Assembly (NCBI RefSeq): GCF_021502655.1
Contig: NZ_JAKFFT010000002.1
Location: forward strand, 62,001-126,000
Direction: 5' to 3'
DNA from: Dyadobacter sp. CY347
GTDB taxonomy: Bacteria > Bacteroidota > Bacteroidia > Cytophagales > Spirosomataceae
DNA length: 64,000 nucleotides
Shown here: piece by piece, positions 44,061-54,021 of the stretch
How positions within the stretch are numbered: the first letter of the stretch is position 1
Layout of the letters: the number at the start of each line of letters is the position of its first letter
Translations under genes and position numbers: made by a program
Notes under the pieces: model-generated
The model's input: the letters and a program-made list of their open reading frames with translations, nothing else
What the model was told of the DNA's origin: nothing
The model's database searches: none

Positions 44061-45881
44061 TTATTTCGTCAGTTGTACCAACTTCCTGATCGTGAAATGC
44101 TCATTGATTTTTAGTCTGCAAAACAAAATCTCACTTGAACGGTCGGGCAAATTTCGCACTTCATAAAGCCATTTTCCTTTTGCGTGGGGATTGTCTACAA
44201 CCGTTTTCACTATTTCCCCCTTCGTGTTTACAATCTCCAACCTGACCTGGCTGTTGTTCTCAGGAACCTCAAATGCAATTGTAAAATGCGCTGTAAAAGG
44301 ATTTGGATAGGCGTTCAATTCAAAACCAGGTTCTTCACTTTCTTGCGTTTCCTCGTCATAATCCGCCGCTATGCGCTGATTGTTATACTTCCCTACATTG
44401 ATCGCAGGCGATACATGCCAGTTGCCGTTCGCATCCTTCATGTAACAACGGATCCCCAAATATTGCTCATCCGTCGTATACACACTCGCATTGCCACCGG
44501 GCACGGCCGGACCATTGATACCCACTTTACTCCACATATACTGAACCGCTGCTCCTTGCGCGGTAAGTGTCCGCCAATCAGCATTTTTCGAATAAGTCAG
44601 TTGCGGCACCCAGCCCGCCGCAACCGGATTAGCTAACGCGCCAATGGTCGAAAACCATTTATTCGCCAGCCAGGTAAGGCCTTTGATTGATCCAGCGCCC
44701 TCGTAAAAGTGGGTGCTGTCGCTGCGATATTCATCGCCACCGTCGCTTGCGGTAGTAGTGCCGGAATTTCCACTTACATAATCTGTTTCGGAGCCGTTTA
44801 GGTTGGGTAAGCCTGTTGCGACGTTGCCCTGCCCGGTTCTAACCGTAGAATTGAGAGGTCCGAATTTGCTGATGGATGCTTTCGATACATACCACGTAAG
44901 ATTTGGGGCTCCGAAATCAGCGCGGGATTTGGCAATAACGGCTTGCAGTTTGGTTTGATAATCTACCGAACTGGTTGCTTTGTAACTTGGATTAACATTT
45001 AAATCTGCATCCGCTTCTCCTTGGTGCCAAAGAATAGCTCGCACGCCAAATAGCGCACCATAAAAGTTTAGAGCGTTTTTTAAAGTTGTGTATGGAAGGC
45101 CATAATAATCTGAAGGGTTCACTGAACCTCCCGCATAACCTAAACATACCTGTGCTCCTGTATAGGGATGTTTTGCTTCAATGCCTTCACTGCCTTGTTT
45201 CCATTCCGTAACGCTCGATCCGGCTGTTGCTGCATTAAAGAATGCCACGGGCATTCCGCCATTTGCATCTGAAACCAGCTTGCCCAACATGGCGTAAGCC
45301 CAAATGCCATTGCCCGACGGCCCTAATCTACCATGTCGTTTTGCTTCATCAGGCGTATTTAACGAAAACATGCTCGTGAATGAAGCAGGGAAGGTTTTTT
45401 TACAAGTCCTATCCTCTGAAGTACCAATAATCCATTCTGGGATACCCGCGCTCGAAGGGAGTGAATAGGCAGTGTTTCCGTATCCTTGCGCATTGGATTG
45501 GCCGGCGATAATAAATACATCGCCGACACCAAATTTCCCCGAAGCATACACGACTCCGTTCAACATTATTTCACATATATACCAGCCCTTATTCATTACC
45601 AGTGAAGTATAAAACATGCCGTTTGATGCCAAACTTAGGTTTGTGGTAGGCCCAGCCGCACCAACGACGCCTTTGGCACTGACCGTCCGGACCCTATAAC
45701 TCAGCGTGACTGCAAGGCTGGTGTGTATAAGCTGTCCCGCAATGGTTGCTGTCGCCTTGTCAAGTGTATTCCGCTGAAGCACAGAATTGTTGATCGGATA
45801 GGATAGCGATACGGTTTGCGCATTGCAGATATGGGCTAGAAGGTATGTGCATACGAATATCCACTTTGTAATAGTTTTCAT
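44061..45881 (-). CDS. Sialate O-acetylesterase-like (SASA) protein with T9SS sorting domain
   Basis: 606 residues. A signal peptide precedes an N-terminal beta-rich region. The SASA/SGNH-type domain has FIIAGQSNAQGYG (Ser nucleophile) and ILWHQGEADAD (Asp/His side). The C-terminal 80 residues are a type IX secretion sorting domain (LNAYPNPFTAHFTIAF, then LPDRSSEILFCRLKIN). The protein should be exported across the outer membrane and act on acetylated carbohydrate. It is the last gene of a run following two SGNH-like lipoproteins. Confidence 0.88.
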   Translation of the reverse strand: MKTITKWIFVCTYLLAHICNAQTVSLSYPINNSVLQRNTLDKATATIAGQLIHTSLAVTLSYRVRTVSAKGVVGAAGPTTNLSLASNGMFYTSLVMNKGWYICEIMLNGVVYASGKFGVGDVFIIAGQSNAQGYGNTAYSLPSSAGIPEWIIGTSEDRTCKKTFPASFTSMFSLNTPDEAKRHGRLGPSGNGIWAYAMLGKLVSDANGGMPVAFFNAATAGSSVTEWKQGSEGIEAKHPYTGAQVCLGYAGGSVNPSDYYGLPYTTLKNALNFYGALFGVRAILWHQGEADADLNVNPSYKATSSVDYQTKLQAVIAKSRADFGAPNLTWYVSKASISKFGPLNSTVRTGQGNVATGLPNLNGSETDYVSGNSGTTTASDGGDEYRSDSTHFYEGAGSIKGLTWLANKWFSTIGALANPVAAGWVPQLTYSKNADWRTLTAQGAAVQYMWSKVGINGPAVPGGNASVYTTDEQYLGIRCYMKDANGNWHVSPAINVGKYNNQRIAADYDEETQESEEPGFELNAYPNPFTAHFTIAFEVPENNSQVRLEIVNTKGEIVKTVVDNPHAKGKWLYEVRNLPDRSSEILFCRLKINEHFTIRKLVQLTK

Positions 45882-45918
45882 ACTAGAAATTGGTTGCTAA
45901 TTAAATTGCTGACAATAG

Positions 45919-47310
45919 CTATTTTTTGAATTCAATTTTCTTGGCAAAACCAGCGATATCAATCGTTGGAATTTTTGCGCCGTAATGATTATTAATCGCT
46001 TTGATAACCTCATTTGCAATGACAGCCTGTCCAAGTGGGGTAGGATAAATTCCGTCCGATGAGAAGAAATTTCCGTAAGCAGTTCCATCTACTAATACAC
46101 CATCATCCGTTTTGTATCCTCCTTGATGAATGCGTTGATACAAGTCGAAAAGGTCAACAACTGCCAGGTCTTTTTCTGCTGCGTAATCCCTGATCTTCTG
46201 GTTATAATAGAGCCGAGGGTCGGAAAGATAGCTTTCTCCTGAATCGATCACTTCAATGTCATCCAAATTGGCCATAAAAGCTTGATCTTTAAATCTTTTA
46301 CAAAGGTTATGCAGTTTGGCTGTCGGGATTAGCGAAAATGGCTTGGCGATATTTATGACCTCATCCGCTACACCGTTTCGGTCGAAGGTAATGTATGCAT
46401 TCCCAAATTCTTTCATTGAATACCAGTTCATATAGGGCAAATCCTGGTAGCGTGGAATAGTAAAGATTACACCTTTTTTGCCATGGAGGACGTAATTGAT
46501 CGAATAGTCAGTTATTCTTCCCGAGTTCATAATCGAGCCGTTAAAGCTTGCATCAAACAGCCCAATCTGTCGTGTTGTCTTTATGCCAAACATCCAGCGA
46601 TCGAAAAATTCCTCGATAACGATAAAATTATACGGTATTTCTGCTGGTTGATGCCCATTGAACCGCGACTTAAGGAGCTTTGTCAAGTCGCAGTTTTCGC
46701 AGGCCCAGCTTGGGACATACCATTCGGTACTCCCTTCGTAAAGTCCGTAATTCGAAATCTTCCCTTTGTACTCCGGCATTGTCGGCGGGCTGCCGGGTGA
46801 GATAGGAATGGTGTTATTCACGACCCGGTCCCATTGCGGATATCCGTTATCCGTATGACGGTATACGTAATAACCTGTTCCATTGAAATGTTCTTTTTCA
46901 AACAGCGGCATGGCGAAGTTTTTGATCCCCATCTGGTGCGCCAGCAGGTTGGTGTAATTGGTTTGCTGGCTTTCTCTGGTAATGCCGCCATTCATAACTC
47001 CGGCAGTTAACCCGCCGCCAAATGCGACCATTTCCATTTCTTGTCCCGGTTTCAGGATCCGGCCAAAATCAGCTAACGGCACGGTTGCAGAGAGCCATTC
47101 TTCTATTTTAAGCGTTGGTTGTCGTTCGAGGTTATCGTGAATCATTTCGGGATATTGTCCCATCGGATGAATCCGCATGAATGGCCCGGACGTTCTGGCG
47201 GAATCTTCGGCGCTGGGAATAAAGACCGGCTCGACGGGCTTCGGATCGGGCCATCGGGGCGTGGGTGGATTACATGCAACGAGTGCAACGAGGCATAGCA
47301 ACTTCTTCAT
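45919..47310 (-). CDS. SGNH-like lipoprotein, apparently lacking catalytic residues (copy 1)
   Basis: 463 residues starting MKKLLCLVALVACNPP, a short lipoprotein signal with Cys as the lipid-modified residue. The fold resembles the Bacteroidota outer-membrane SGNH/GDSL lipoproteins (NYTNLLAHQMGI, VIANEVIKAINNHY). Block I reads FGGGLTAG, where relatives have a Ser before LTAG, and block V reads DGIYPTPLG, where relatives have His. It therefore looks like a non-catalytic member. It lies 24 bases after its close paralog. Confidence 0.72.
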   Translation of the reverse strand: MKKLLCLVALVACNPPTPRWPDPKPVEPVFIPSAEDSARTSGPFMRIHPMGQYPEMIHDNLERQPTLKIEEWLSATVPLADFGRILKPGQEMEMVAFGGGLTAGVMNGGITRESQQTNYTNLLAHQMGIKNFAMPLFEKEHFNGTGYYVYRHTDNGYPQWDRVVNNTIPISPGSPPTMPEYKGKISNYGLYEGSTEWYVPSWACENCDLTKLLKSRFNGHQPAEIPYNFIVIEEFFDRWMFGIKTTRQIGLFDASFNGSIMNSGRITDYSINYVLHGKKGVIFTIPRYQDLPYMNWYSMKEFGNAYITFDRNGVADEVINIAKPFSLIPTAKLHNLCKRFKDQAFMANLDDIEVIDSGESYLSDPRLYYNQKIRDYAAEKDLAVVDLFDLYQRIHQGGYKTDDGVLVDGTAYGNFFSSDGIYPTPLGQAVIANEVIKAINNHYGAKIPTIDIAGFAKKIEFKK

Positions 47311-47333
47311 GGTAATTTGTTTAAGATGAAACA

Positions 47334-48782
47334 TTACTTGTTAAGTCCAATTGACTTTTCAAAGCCTGCAATGTCAATCAATGGTATTTTGGCATTATAA
47401 TGTTGATTGACAGCCTTGATAACCTCATTTGCAATGACAGCCTGTCCAAGTGGGGTGGGATAAATTCCGTCCGATGAGAAGAAATTTCCGTAAGCAGTTC
47501 CATCTACTAATACACCATCATCCGTTTTGTATCCTCCTTGATGAATTCGTTGATACAAGTCAAAAAGATCAACTACGGCAAGGTCTTTCTTCGACGCGTA
47601 CTCCTTTATTTTCTGATTATAATAAAGCGCCGGATCGGACATATTGCATTCGCCCTCGTCTAGCACCTCTCTGTCTTCAAGATTTGCCCTAAAAGCTTCA
47701 CCATCATTAAAGTTTTCAAAAAGTCTGTGGAGTTTCGCTGTTGGGATCAGCGAAAACGGCTTTGCTCCATTTATCAGTCCATCTCCTATGTTGTTTTGGT
47801 TAAAGGTAATGTATACTTCCGATGCTCTTTTATTTAACTCATGCGTCGAATACCATTTCATATAAGCGAGATCCTGGAAACGTGGAATAGTGAAAATAAC
47901 ACCTTTCTGAACCTTATTTAATATGTTGTTAATTGCTGAGTCAGTAATCCTTCCAGTATTCATAATCGATCCATTGAAGCAGTATTCCCATAGGCCGACC
48001 CGGCTTACAGTTTGTATTCCGTACATCCATCGATCGAAAAATTCCTCAATGATCACGAAGTTATAGGGTATTTCAGATTTGATTTCGTCAAATGCTTCTG
48101 ACAGATATGGGCGCCGATAATGATTGAATCGCGAAAGAAAAAGTTTATTTAAGTCACAGTTTACGCAATCATTGCCCATCATAAACCTTTCTGCGCTACC
48201 GTCTGGCAATGCAAAGTTGGAAATCTTCCCGTTATATTCCGGCATTGCCGGTAGGCTGCCGGGTGAGATAAGAATGGTGTTATTCACGACCCGGTCCCAT
48301 TGCGGATATCCGTTATCCGTATGACGGTATACGTAATAGCCTGTGCCGTTATAATGTTCTTTTTCAAACAGGGGCATGGCGAAGTTTTTGATCCCCATCT
48401 GGTGCGCCAGCAGGTTGGTGTAATTGGTTTGCTGGCTTTCTCTGGTAATGCCGCCATTCATAACTCCGGCAGTTAACCCACCGCCAAATGCGACCATTTC
48501 CATTTCTTGTCCCGGTTTCAGGATCCGGCCGAAATCAGCTAGTGGCACGGTCGCCGAGAGCCATTCTTCTATTTTAAGCGTTGGTTGTCGTTCGAGGTTA
48601 TCGTGAATCATCTCGGGATACTGTCCCATCGGATGAATCCGCATGAATGGCCCGGACGTCCTGGCGGAATCTTCGGCGCTGGGAATAAAGACCGGCTCGA
48701 CTGGCTTAGGATCGGGCCATCGGGGCGTGGGTGGATTACATGCAACGAGGGCAATCAAGCATAGAAATTTTTTCATGGCCAT
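47334..48782 (-). CDS. SGNH-like lipoprotein, apparently lacking catalytic residues (copy 2)
   Basis: 482 residues (480 if the third-codon ATG is used), a tandem paralog of the gene at 45919. About the first 190 residues and the last 70 are nearly identical, while the middle third differs greatly, adding RPYLSEAFDEIKSE and other segments. Block I (FGGGLTAG) and block V (DGIYPTPLG) again lack the usual Ser and His. The lipobox LIALVAC is intact. The copies are probably co-transcribed with the SASA gene and are expected on the outer membrane. Confidence 0.72.
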   Translation of the reverse strand: MAMKKFLCLIALVACNPPTPRWPDPKPVEPVFIPSAEDSARTSGPFMRIHPMGQYPEMIHDNLERQPTLKIEEWLSATVPLADFGRILKPGQEMEMVAFGGGLTAGVMNGGITRESQQTNYTNLLAHQMGIKNFAMPLFEKEHYNGTGYYVYRHTDNGYPQWDRVVNNTILISPGSLPAMPEYNGKISNFALPDGSAERFMMGNDCVNCDLNKLFLSRFNHYRRPYLSEAFDEIKSEIPYNFVIIEEFFDRWMYGIQTVSRVGLWEYCFNGSIMNTGRITDSAINNILNKVQKGVIFTIPRFQDLAYMKWYSTHELNKRASEVYITFNQNNIGDGLINGAKPFSLIPTAKLHRLFENFNDGEAFRANLEDREVLDEGECNMSDPALYYNQKIKEYASKKDLAVVDLFDLYQRIHQGGYKTDDGVLVDGTAYGNFFSSDGIYPTPLGQAVIANEVIKAVNQHYNAKIPLIDIAGFEKSIGLNK

Positions 48783-49250
48783 TTTGTTTGAGGTAAGGTT
48801 ATGTCCAGGTAAGTGAAACTTTATCTGGTAATCGTGCTATAATGATAGCGTATTTAGTTCTGCTGATAGCATGGAAAACGTGCGGCACTGTCCCACCGGC
48901 GAATGGCAATTATTTAACGGAGAATGTATGTTGGTTGCAAGAGATCCGGCAAACATTACCATTCATATGCAGCTGCAAGAAGATGATTGTAAAAAATTCA
49001 AATATTTATCTTATTTGATAATCAGATACTTATGTGGCTTTGTGCTCGGCTGTCTACGCTTTGTCCACCCCCTGCTTTTGGAGGTTTGAAATTAAATTAA
49101 TTCCTTTCGATTAATTATAAACGCACCCGTTCAGCGCGCGTCGCTTACCCTTTACATTTCTTCCATCTTGCTTTCGCTTCCAATGCAACAGCTGCCCTGC
49201 GCAAGGTGGAGGAGCTGCGGCCATTCAACTACGTAAATCCTTTAATATCA
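48783..49250. other. Intergenic region without a supported gene
   Basis: 468 bases between the divergent SGNH-like lipoprotein and the large T9SS cargo gene. One 72-codon plus-strand frame (48871-49089) exists, but its composition and lack of any start context do not support a gene. TACATTTC at 49155 is close to a -7 element for the large gene but lacks a matching -33 box. Confidence 0.45.
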
Positions 49251-52200
49251 ATGAATAAAATCTCTACTTTTTGCAAACAGTGTTCACTGTTTTTGCTGAT
49301 TATCCTATGCGCTTTCAGCGCCCCTCTTTTCGCCCAGCAAGTGACCTGGACCGGGAATGTCGACTCCGATTGGGCAACCGCCGAAAACTGGAGTGCCGGG
49401 CTCGTACCCACAAGCGTCGACGATGTTGTAATTCCGGCAGCAGCCAACAGACCTGCCATCAATGGAACAGCGGTTCAGGTTAATACCATCGAAGTTTTAA
49501 GTGGGGGTATTCTGCATATCGCCGCAGGTGGCATTCTGACCGCAGCAGGCCAGAAAGCATTTAATGGCGCTGATGTGGCTTCACTTTATAATCTGGGTGT
49601 GGTCGAGAACAATGGAAAGGTGACACTGGGAAGTACGGCCGAGCCTGCGACAAACGGATTATGGAACAACGGCAATTTCAGCAACAACGCTTGCGCCACG
49701 CTGCTGGTACGAAACAATCTCCACGTAGGCGTATGGGCTAGCATGGACAATAAGGGTTTGATAGCGGTACAGCAATCGTTCAAAGTGCGGGGGACTTTTA
49801 CCAACAAGGGCGCGCTGGTCAATGAAAAATTCCCGGACAATCTCCTTCAGTACAGCAATGGGGATTTTCTCTTGATTTACAATAATTCAAACACAATCTT
49901 CGGTGCCGGATACAGGTTTAACGGCACGTTGATTGGTATTTTCAAGGATCAGGAAGGCACCCAGTCTGCCGGGAATTTTGTGTCACAGTATGATTTTACA
50001 CCTGAAAATCTCCCAATTGGTACACAAACACTTTATGCCAAGTTTACGCTATCAGAAGGTTCCTGCGAATATCTTGCACCATTCTCCTACCAATATATTG
50101 TATCGCCTACCATAGAAGTTTCGGCCAATGGTGTGCGCATTGAAAACGGAAGCGCTACGCCTTCGACAGAAAACGTTACGGATTTTGGCTCACACGACGT
50201 AGGTGTGGGTTCTCGGCAAGAATCATATCTAATAGAAAATATCGGAAGGGAAGAACTGCTGCTGACGGGCGCGCCGACCGTTGCTTTGACGGGGTCGACA
50301 GATTTTACGATCACGCGACAGCCCGGTGGAAGTTTGGTTTACGGGACTGGTGATAATGTTGATATCAGGTTTCGTCCCATGTCAGCTGGCGTGAAAACGG
50401 CTGTTGTCAGCATTGCCAGCAATGACCCCAGCCAGAACCCATTCACTTTCACTTTGCGCGGTGAAGGAAATGCCACGGAATGCACACCGACTGAGACTCC
50501 GGACGGCCTCATCACATGGATCGGTTTGGAGAGCGACGACTGGAACACACCGTGTAACTGGTCACCTGCCAGTGTTCCCGGGGCCGGCAACAACGTTTTG
50601 ATCCTGGGAGGCGCAACGCATTCACCTGCGATCCCTGCTGGCACAAATACATCTGTTTTCCACCTGGAAATAGAAAGCAATGCTACATTGCAGATTTCAG
50701 AGCAGGCCACGCTGGCTATTGTAGGGCGCGCGGGTGGACAGGGTGGTCATGCGCTTTCCAACTCCGGTACGCTTGAAAATCGCGGAAAGCTGCTTATCGG
50801 AAATGCTGGCTTTGTTGGTGAAGGCCTGATTAATATCGGGGATCTTCAAAATTACAGCACAGGCGAGATCGAAATTGACGCTGCTACCAGGCAGTTTTTC
50901 ACAAATTACGGCACTGTTATCAATGCCGGAAAAATCACTACCGGAGCTGGCGCCCTTTCGGCAAATTACACCCGTTTTCTTTCCAACGGAATCCATAATG
51001 AAGCCACCTTTAATAACACTGCTTCCGGGATACTTATCATTGAAAACAATGGAAGGATTGGTCTGGTAAACACCTCTAATTTTACAAATGAAGGGATAAT
51101 CCGGATCGGGGTAAATGGTGGCGTGCGTGTAGGGGCCGGAAATTATGGTGGAAATTTTTCCAATAGGAGTGGCGCATCAATGTCCATAGACGGTTTTACT
51201 ACGACAGGACTCGAAAACGCTGCTGGAACCTTCAATAATGCTGGCGTTGCAACCATAGGCGGCAGCAGAAGCACAGGCGGGAACGGGATAACCAATGATG
51301 ATACTTTCAACAATGAAGCCTGTGGTAAAATAGATCTGCTCTCCGGCACATTTGTTAACAATGCAGAGAAAACGGTGACGAATGCGGGCCTGATTCGCAT
51401 TGTAGGCAAGCTCGAAAATGCCGGGATATTCGACGATAAGGGCGCTCTTGTTATAGGCACATTCTCCGGTACGGATGTTGTCCATCACCACGGAAATTTT
51501 CTGTGGATCAACAATAATTCAAGCATGATCTTTGGTCCCGGGTTTAACTTTCAAGGCACCTTGATGGGTATTTTCAAGGATCAGGAAGGCACTCAGTCCG
51601 CGGGGACTTTCGTGTCACAAAACGATTTTACGCCTGAAAATTTGCCTGTCGGTGCGCAGACACTTTATGCTAAATTCACGCTTTCTCCGGGTTCATGCGA
51701 ATATATTGCACCGTTCTCGTATGAATATTTTTTAGACCCTACTATTAAGGTGACTGCCGATGGTGTGCGCATTGAGAATGGAAGCGATACACCTTCGACA
51801 GAAAACTTTACAGATTTTGGCTCTCACGAGATAGGCATCGGTTCACGGCAGCAACAATATAATATAGAGAACATCGGAAGGGAAGAGTTGCTGCTGACAG
51901 GCACACCGGCTGTTACCCTGACTGGCTCCACAGACTTTGCAATCACGCGGCAGCTCGGAGAGACTGTTCCTTATGGCGGTATTGAAGGTTTGGAAATCAG
52001 ATTTCGTCCCATGTCGGCTGGCGTGAAAACGGCTGTTGTCAGCATTGCCAGCAATGACCCCAGCCAAAATCCATTCACTTTCACTTTGCGCGGTGAAGGA
52101 AACGCCACGGAATGCACACCGACTGAAACTCCGGACGGCCTCATCACATGGATCGGGCAGGAAAGTTCTGATTGGAACACACCATGTAACTGGTCACCTG

Positions 52201-53936
52201 CCAGTGTTCCCGGGGCCGGCAACAACGTTCTGATCCTGGGAGGCGCAACGCATTCACCTGTGATCCCTGCCGGCACGAATACATCTGTTTTCTACTTGGA
52301 AATAGAAAGCAATGCTACATTGCAGATTTCAGAGCAGGCCACGCTGGCTATTGTAGGGCGCGCGGGTGGACAGGGTGGTCATGCACTTTCCAACTCCGGT
52401 TCGCTTGAAAATCGCGGAAAGCTGCTTATTGGAAATGCTGGCTTTGTTGGTGAAGGCCTGATTAATATCGGGGATCTTCAAAATTACAGCACCGGCGAAA
52501 TCGAAATTGACGCTGCTACCAGGCAGTTTTTCACAAATTACGGCACTGTTACCAATGCTGGCAAGATCACTACCGGCGCTGGCGCCCTTTCGACAAATTA
52601 CACCCGTTTTCTTTCGAACGGAATCCATAATGAAGCCACCTTTAATAACACTGCTTCCGGGATACTTATCATTGAAAACAATGGCAGGATTGGTCTGGTA
52701 AACACCTCTAATTTTACAAATGAAGGGATAATCTGGATCGGGGTAAATGGAGGCGTGCGTGTAGGGGCCGGAAATTATGGTGGAAATTTTTCCAATAGGA
52801 GTGGCGCATCAATGTCCATTGACGGTTTTAGCACGACAGGACTCGAAAACGCTGCTGGAACCTTCAATAATGCGGGCGTTGTAACCATAGGCGGCAGCAG
52901 AAGCACAGGCGGGAACGGGATAACCAATGATGATACTTTTAATAATGAAGCCTGCGGAACGGTGACTGTGCTTAGCGGGACATTTGTAAACAATGCTGAA
53001 AAAACGACTACAAATACAGGATTGATCCGCATTGTGGGCAACCTCGAAAATGCCGGGATCTTTACCAATTATGGTGTGTTCAAATACAAGGAAAACACAG
53101 GTAGTGAGTCCGTTAGCAACAACACTGATGCATCCGTCATTGTCAATGACGGTCCGGCAGCCAAGATTTTTACCTTCGGGGGCACCTACAATGGTACGAT
53201 CAGCGGAATTTATAAAGACGAGAATGCGACTTTGCCAGCTGGTACCATTACTACTGCGACCAACACATTCTTGCCGAAAGATCTGACGGCTGAAATCCAT
53301 GCCCTTTATGTCAAAATAATTCCCGCCGGATCGGCCTGCGAGTATATTGTCCCTTTTCAATTCGACAACACAGCATCTCTGCCAGTTACCCTCGTTTCGT
53401 TCTCAGGCAAGAAATCGGCTGAAAACGAGAATACGCTGAAATGGGTCACTTCGGACGAAAAGAACTTTGACCGCTTCGAAGTGCAATCGTCGGCGGATGC
53501 AAGGTCTTTTCAAACAATAGGCAACGTAACCGGCTCAGAAAGCCAGTCCACAAGCTTTTCTGAATATCAGTTCGTAGATCAGAACATTTGGTCAACCAGC
53601 TATTATCGACTGAAAATGATTGACAAAGACGCTACATTTAGTTACTCAAAAGTAATCGTGGTAAGCGACCATGGAAGCGCTGAGGAAATTTCGGTTGTTG
53701 GTAAAATTTATCCCAACCCTTCTATTGGAGACGTATTTGTTGACGTAATGGCCGTTAAGCCGGAAACGTGGCACATCACGATCCTGGACGTAACTGGCAG
53801 AATCATTTTCACCGAAAACCGTGACTTGCAAACTGGGATCAATAAAATCAAGCTGCAAACCCCGTCGTCTGGTTTGAATCTGATCAAATTCGAAAATGGA
53901 AAAGAAAGTGTTGTAAGGAAACTGGTGAAAGAATAG
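49251..53936 (+). CDS. Large secreted repeat protein with choice-of-anchor D domains and a T9SS sorting domain
   Basis: 1561 residues from ATG 49251 (the frame extends to a GTG at 49206, but the signal peptide begins at MNKISTF). After cleavage (LFAQ) there are three beta-solenoid-like modules starting VTWTGNVDSDW, ITWIGLESDDW and ITWIGQESSDW. Each ends in a KDQEGTQSAG, then CEY pattern. They are separated by two ASH/choice-of-anchor D domains (RFRPMSAGVKTAVVSIASND). The C-terminus has an Fn3-like stretch and a type IX sorting domain (IYPNPSIGD). A 1632-bp unit is tandemly duplicated inside. It is probably a surface adhesin or structural protein. Confidence 0.88.
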   Translation: MNKISTFCKQCSLFLLIILCAFSAPLFAQQVTWTGNVDSDWATAENWSAGLVPTSVDDVVIPAAANRPAINGTAVQVNTIEVLSGGILHIAAGGILTAAGQKAFNGADVASLYNLGVVENNGKVTLGSTAEPATNGLWNNGNFSNNACATLLVRNNLHVGVWASMDNKGLIAVQQSFKVRGTFTNKGALVNEKFPDNLLQYSNGDFLLIYNNSNTIFGAGYRFNGTLIGIFKDQEGTQSAGNFVSQYDFTPENLPIGTQTLYAKFTLSEGSCEYLAPFSYQYIVSPTIEVSANGVRIENGSATPSTENVTDFGSHDVGVGSRQESYLIENIGREELLLTGAPTVALTGSTDFTITRQPGGSLVYGTGDNVDIRFRPMSAGVKTAVVSIASNDPSQNPFTFTLRGEGNATECTPTETPDGLITWIGLESDDWNTPCNWSPASVPGAGNNVLILGGATHSPAIPAGTNTSVFHLEIESNATLQISEQATLAIVGRAGGQGGHALSNSGTLENRGKLLIGNAGFVGEGLINIGDLQNYSTGEIEIDAATRQFFTNYGTVINAGKITTGAGALSANYTRFLSNGIHNEATFNNTASGILIIENNGRIGLVNTSNFTNEGIIRIGVNGGVRVGAGNYGGNFSNRSGASMSIDGFTTTGLENAAGTFNNAGVATIGGSRSTGGNGITNDDTFNNEACGKIDLLSGTFVNNAEKTVTNAGLIRIVGKLENAGIFDDKGALVIGTFSGTDVVHHHGNFLWINNNSSMIFGPGFNFQGTLMGIFKDQEGTQSAGTFVSQNDFTPENLPVGAQTLYAKFTLSPGSCEYIAPFSYEYFLDPTIKVTADGVRIENGSDTPSTENFTDFGSHEIGIGSRQQQYNIENIGREELLLTGTPAVTLTGSTDFAITRQLGETVPYGGIEGLEIRFRPMSAGVKTAVVSIASNDPSQNPFTFTLRGEGNATECTPTETPDGLITWIGQESSDWNTPCNWSPASVPGAGNNVLILGGATHSPVIPAGTNTSVFYLEIESNATLQISEQATLAIVGRAGGQGGHALSNSGSLENRGKLLIGNAGFVGEGLINIGDLQNYSTGEIEIDAATRQFFTNYGTVTNAGKITTGAGALSTNYTRFLSNGIHNEATFNNTASGILIIENNGRIGLVNTSNFTNEGIIWIGVNGGVRVGAGNYGGNFSNRSGASMSIDGFSTTGLENAAGTFNNAGVVTIGGSRSTGGNGITNDDTFNNEACGTVTVLSGTFVNNAEKTTTNTGLIRIVGNLENAGIFTNYGVFKYKENTGSESVSNNTDASVIVNDGPAAKIFTFGGTYNGTISGIYKDENATLPAGTITTATNTFLPKDLTAEIHALYVKIIPAGSACEYIVPFQFDNTASLPVTLVSFSGKKSAENENTLKWVTSDEKNFDRFEVQSSADARSFQTIGNVTGSESQSTSFSEYQFVDQNIWSTSYYRLKMIDKDATFSYSKVIVVSDHGSAEEISVVGKIYPNPSIGDVFVDVMAVKPETWHITILDVTGRIIFTENRDLQTGINKIKLQTPSSGLNLIKFENGKESVVRKLVKE
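50106..51737 (+). repeat. First copy of a 1632-bp (544-residue) internal repeat
   Basis: Starts at PTIEVSANGVRIENG. It includes one choice-of-anchor D domain, one beta-solenoid module and one KDQEGTQSAG-CEY module. It is followed directly by the second copy, with long stretches of near-identical DNA. Confidence 0.85.
51738..53069 (+). repeat. Second, incomplete copy of the 1632-bp internal repeat
   Basis: Starts at PTIKVTADGVRIENG and tracks the first copy closely until about 53070, where the sequence diverges into the final module. Silent and coding differences are few in the middle section. Confidence 0.85.
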
Positions 53937-53973
53937 TGATGCAGTCGAAAGCGATGTAGTTCACAAGCTTACA

Positions 53974-54016
53974 AAAGAAGAGAGCGCCTCATTTTAATTA
54001 AGGCGCTCTCTTCTTT
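53974..54016. terminator. Bidirectional intrinsic terminator
   Basis: A perfect 16-bp stem (53974-53989 with 54001-54016) and 11-base loop lie between the T9SS gene and the minus-strand tRNA. No long T run follows, but the stem is A/T-terminated. Confidence 0.8.
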
Positions 54017-54021
54017 CAATG

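Noticed and set aside
48871-49089. A 72-codon plus-strand frame in the gap before the large T9SS gene
   Set aside because: No promoter, no family resemblance, odd composition; treated as chance.
50106-53069. The internal repeats as a CRISPR-like or transposon-derived array
   Set aside because: The repeats are long, in frame, contiguous and encode protein domains; there are no spacers or terminal inverted repeats.
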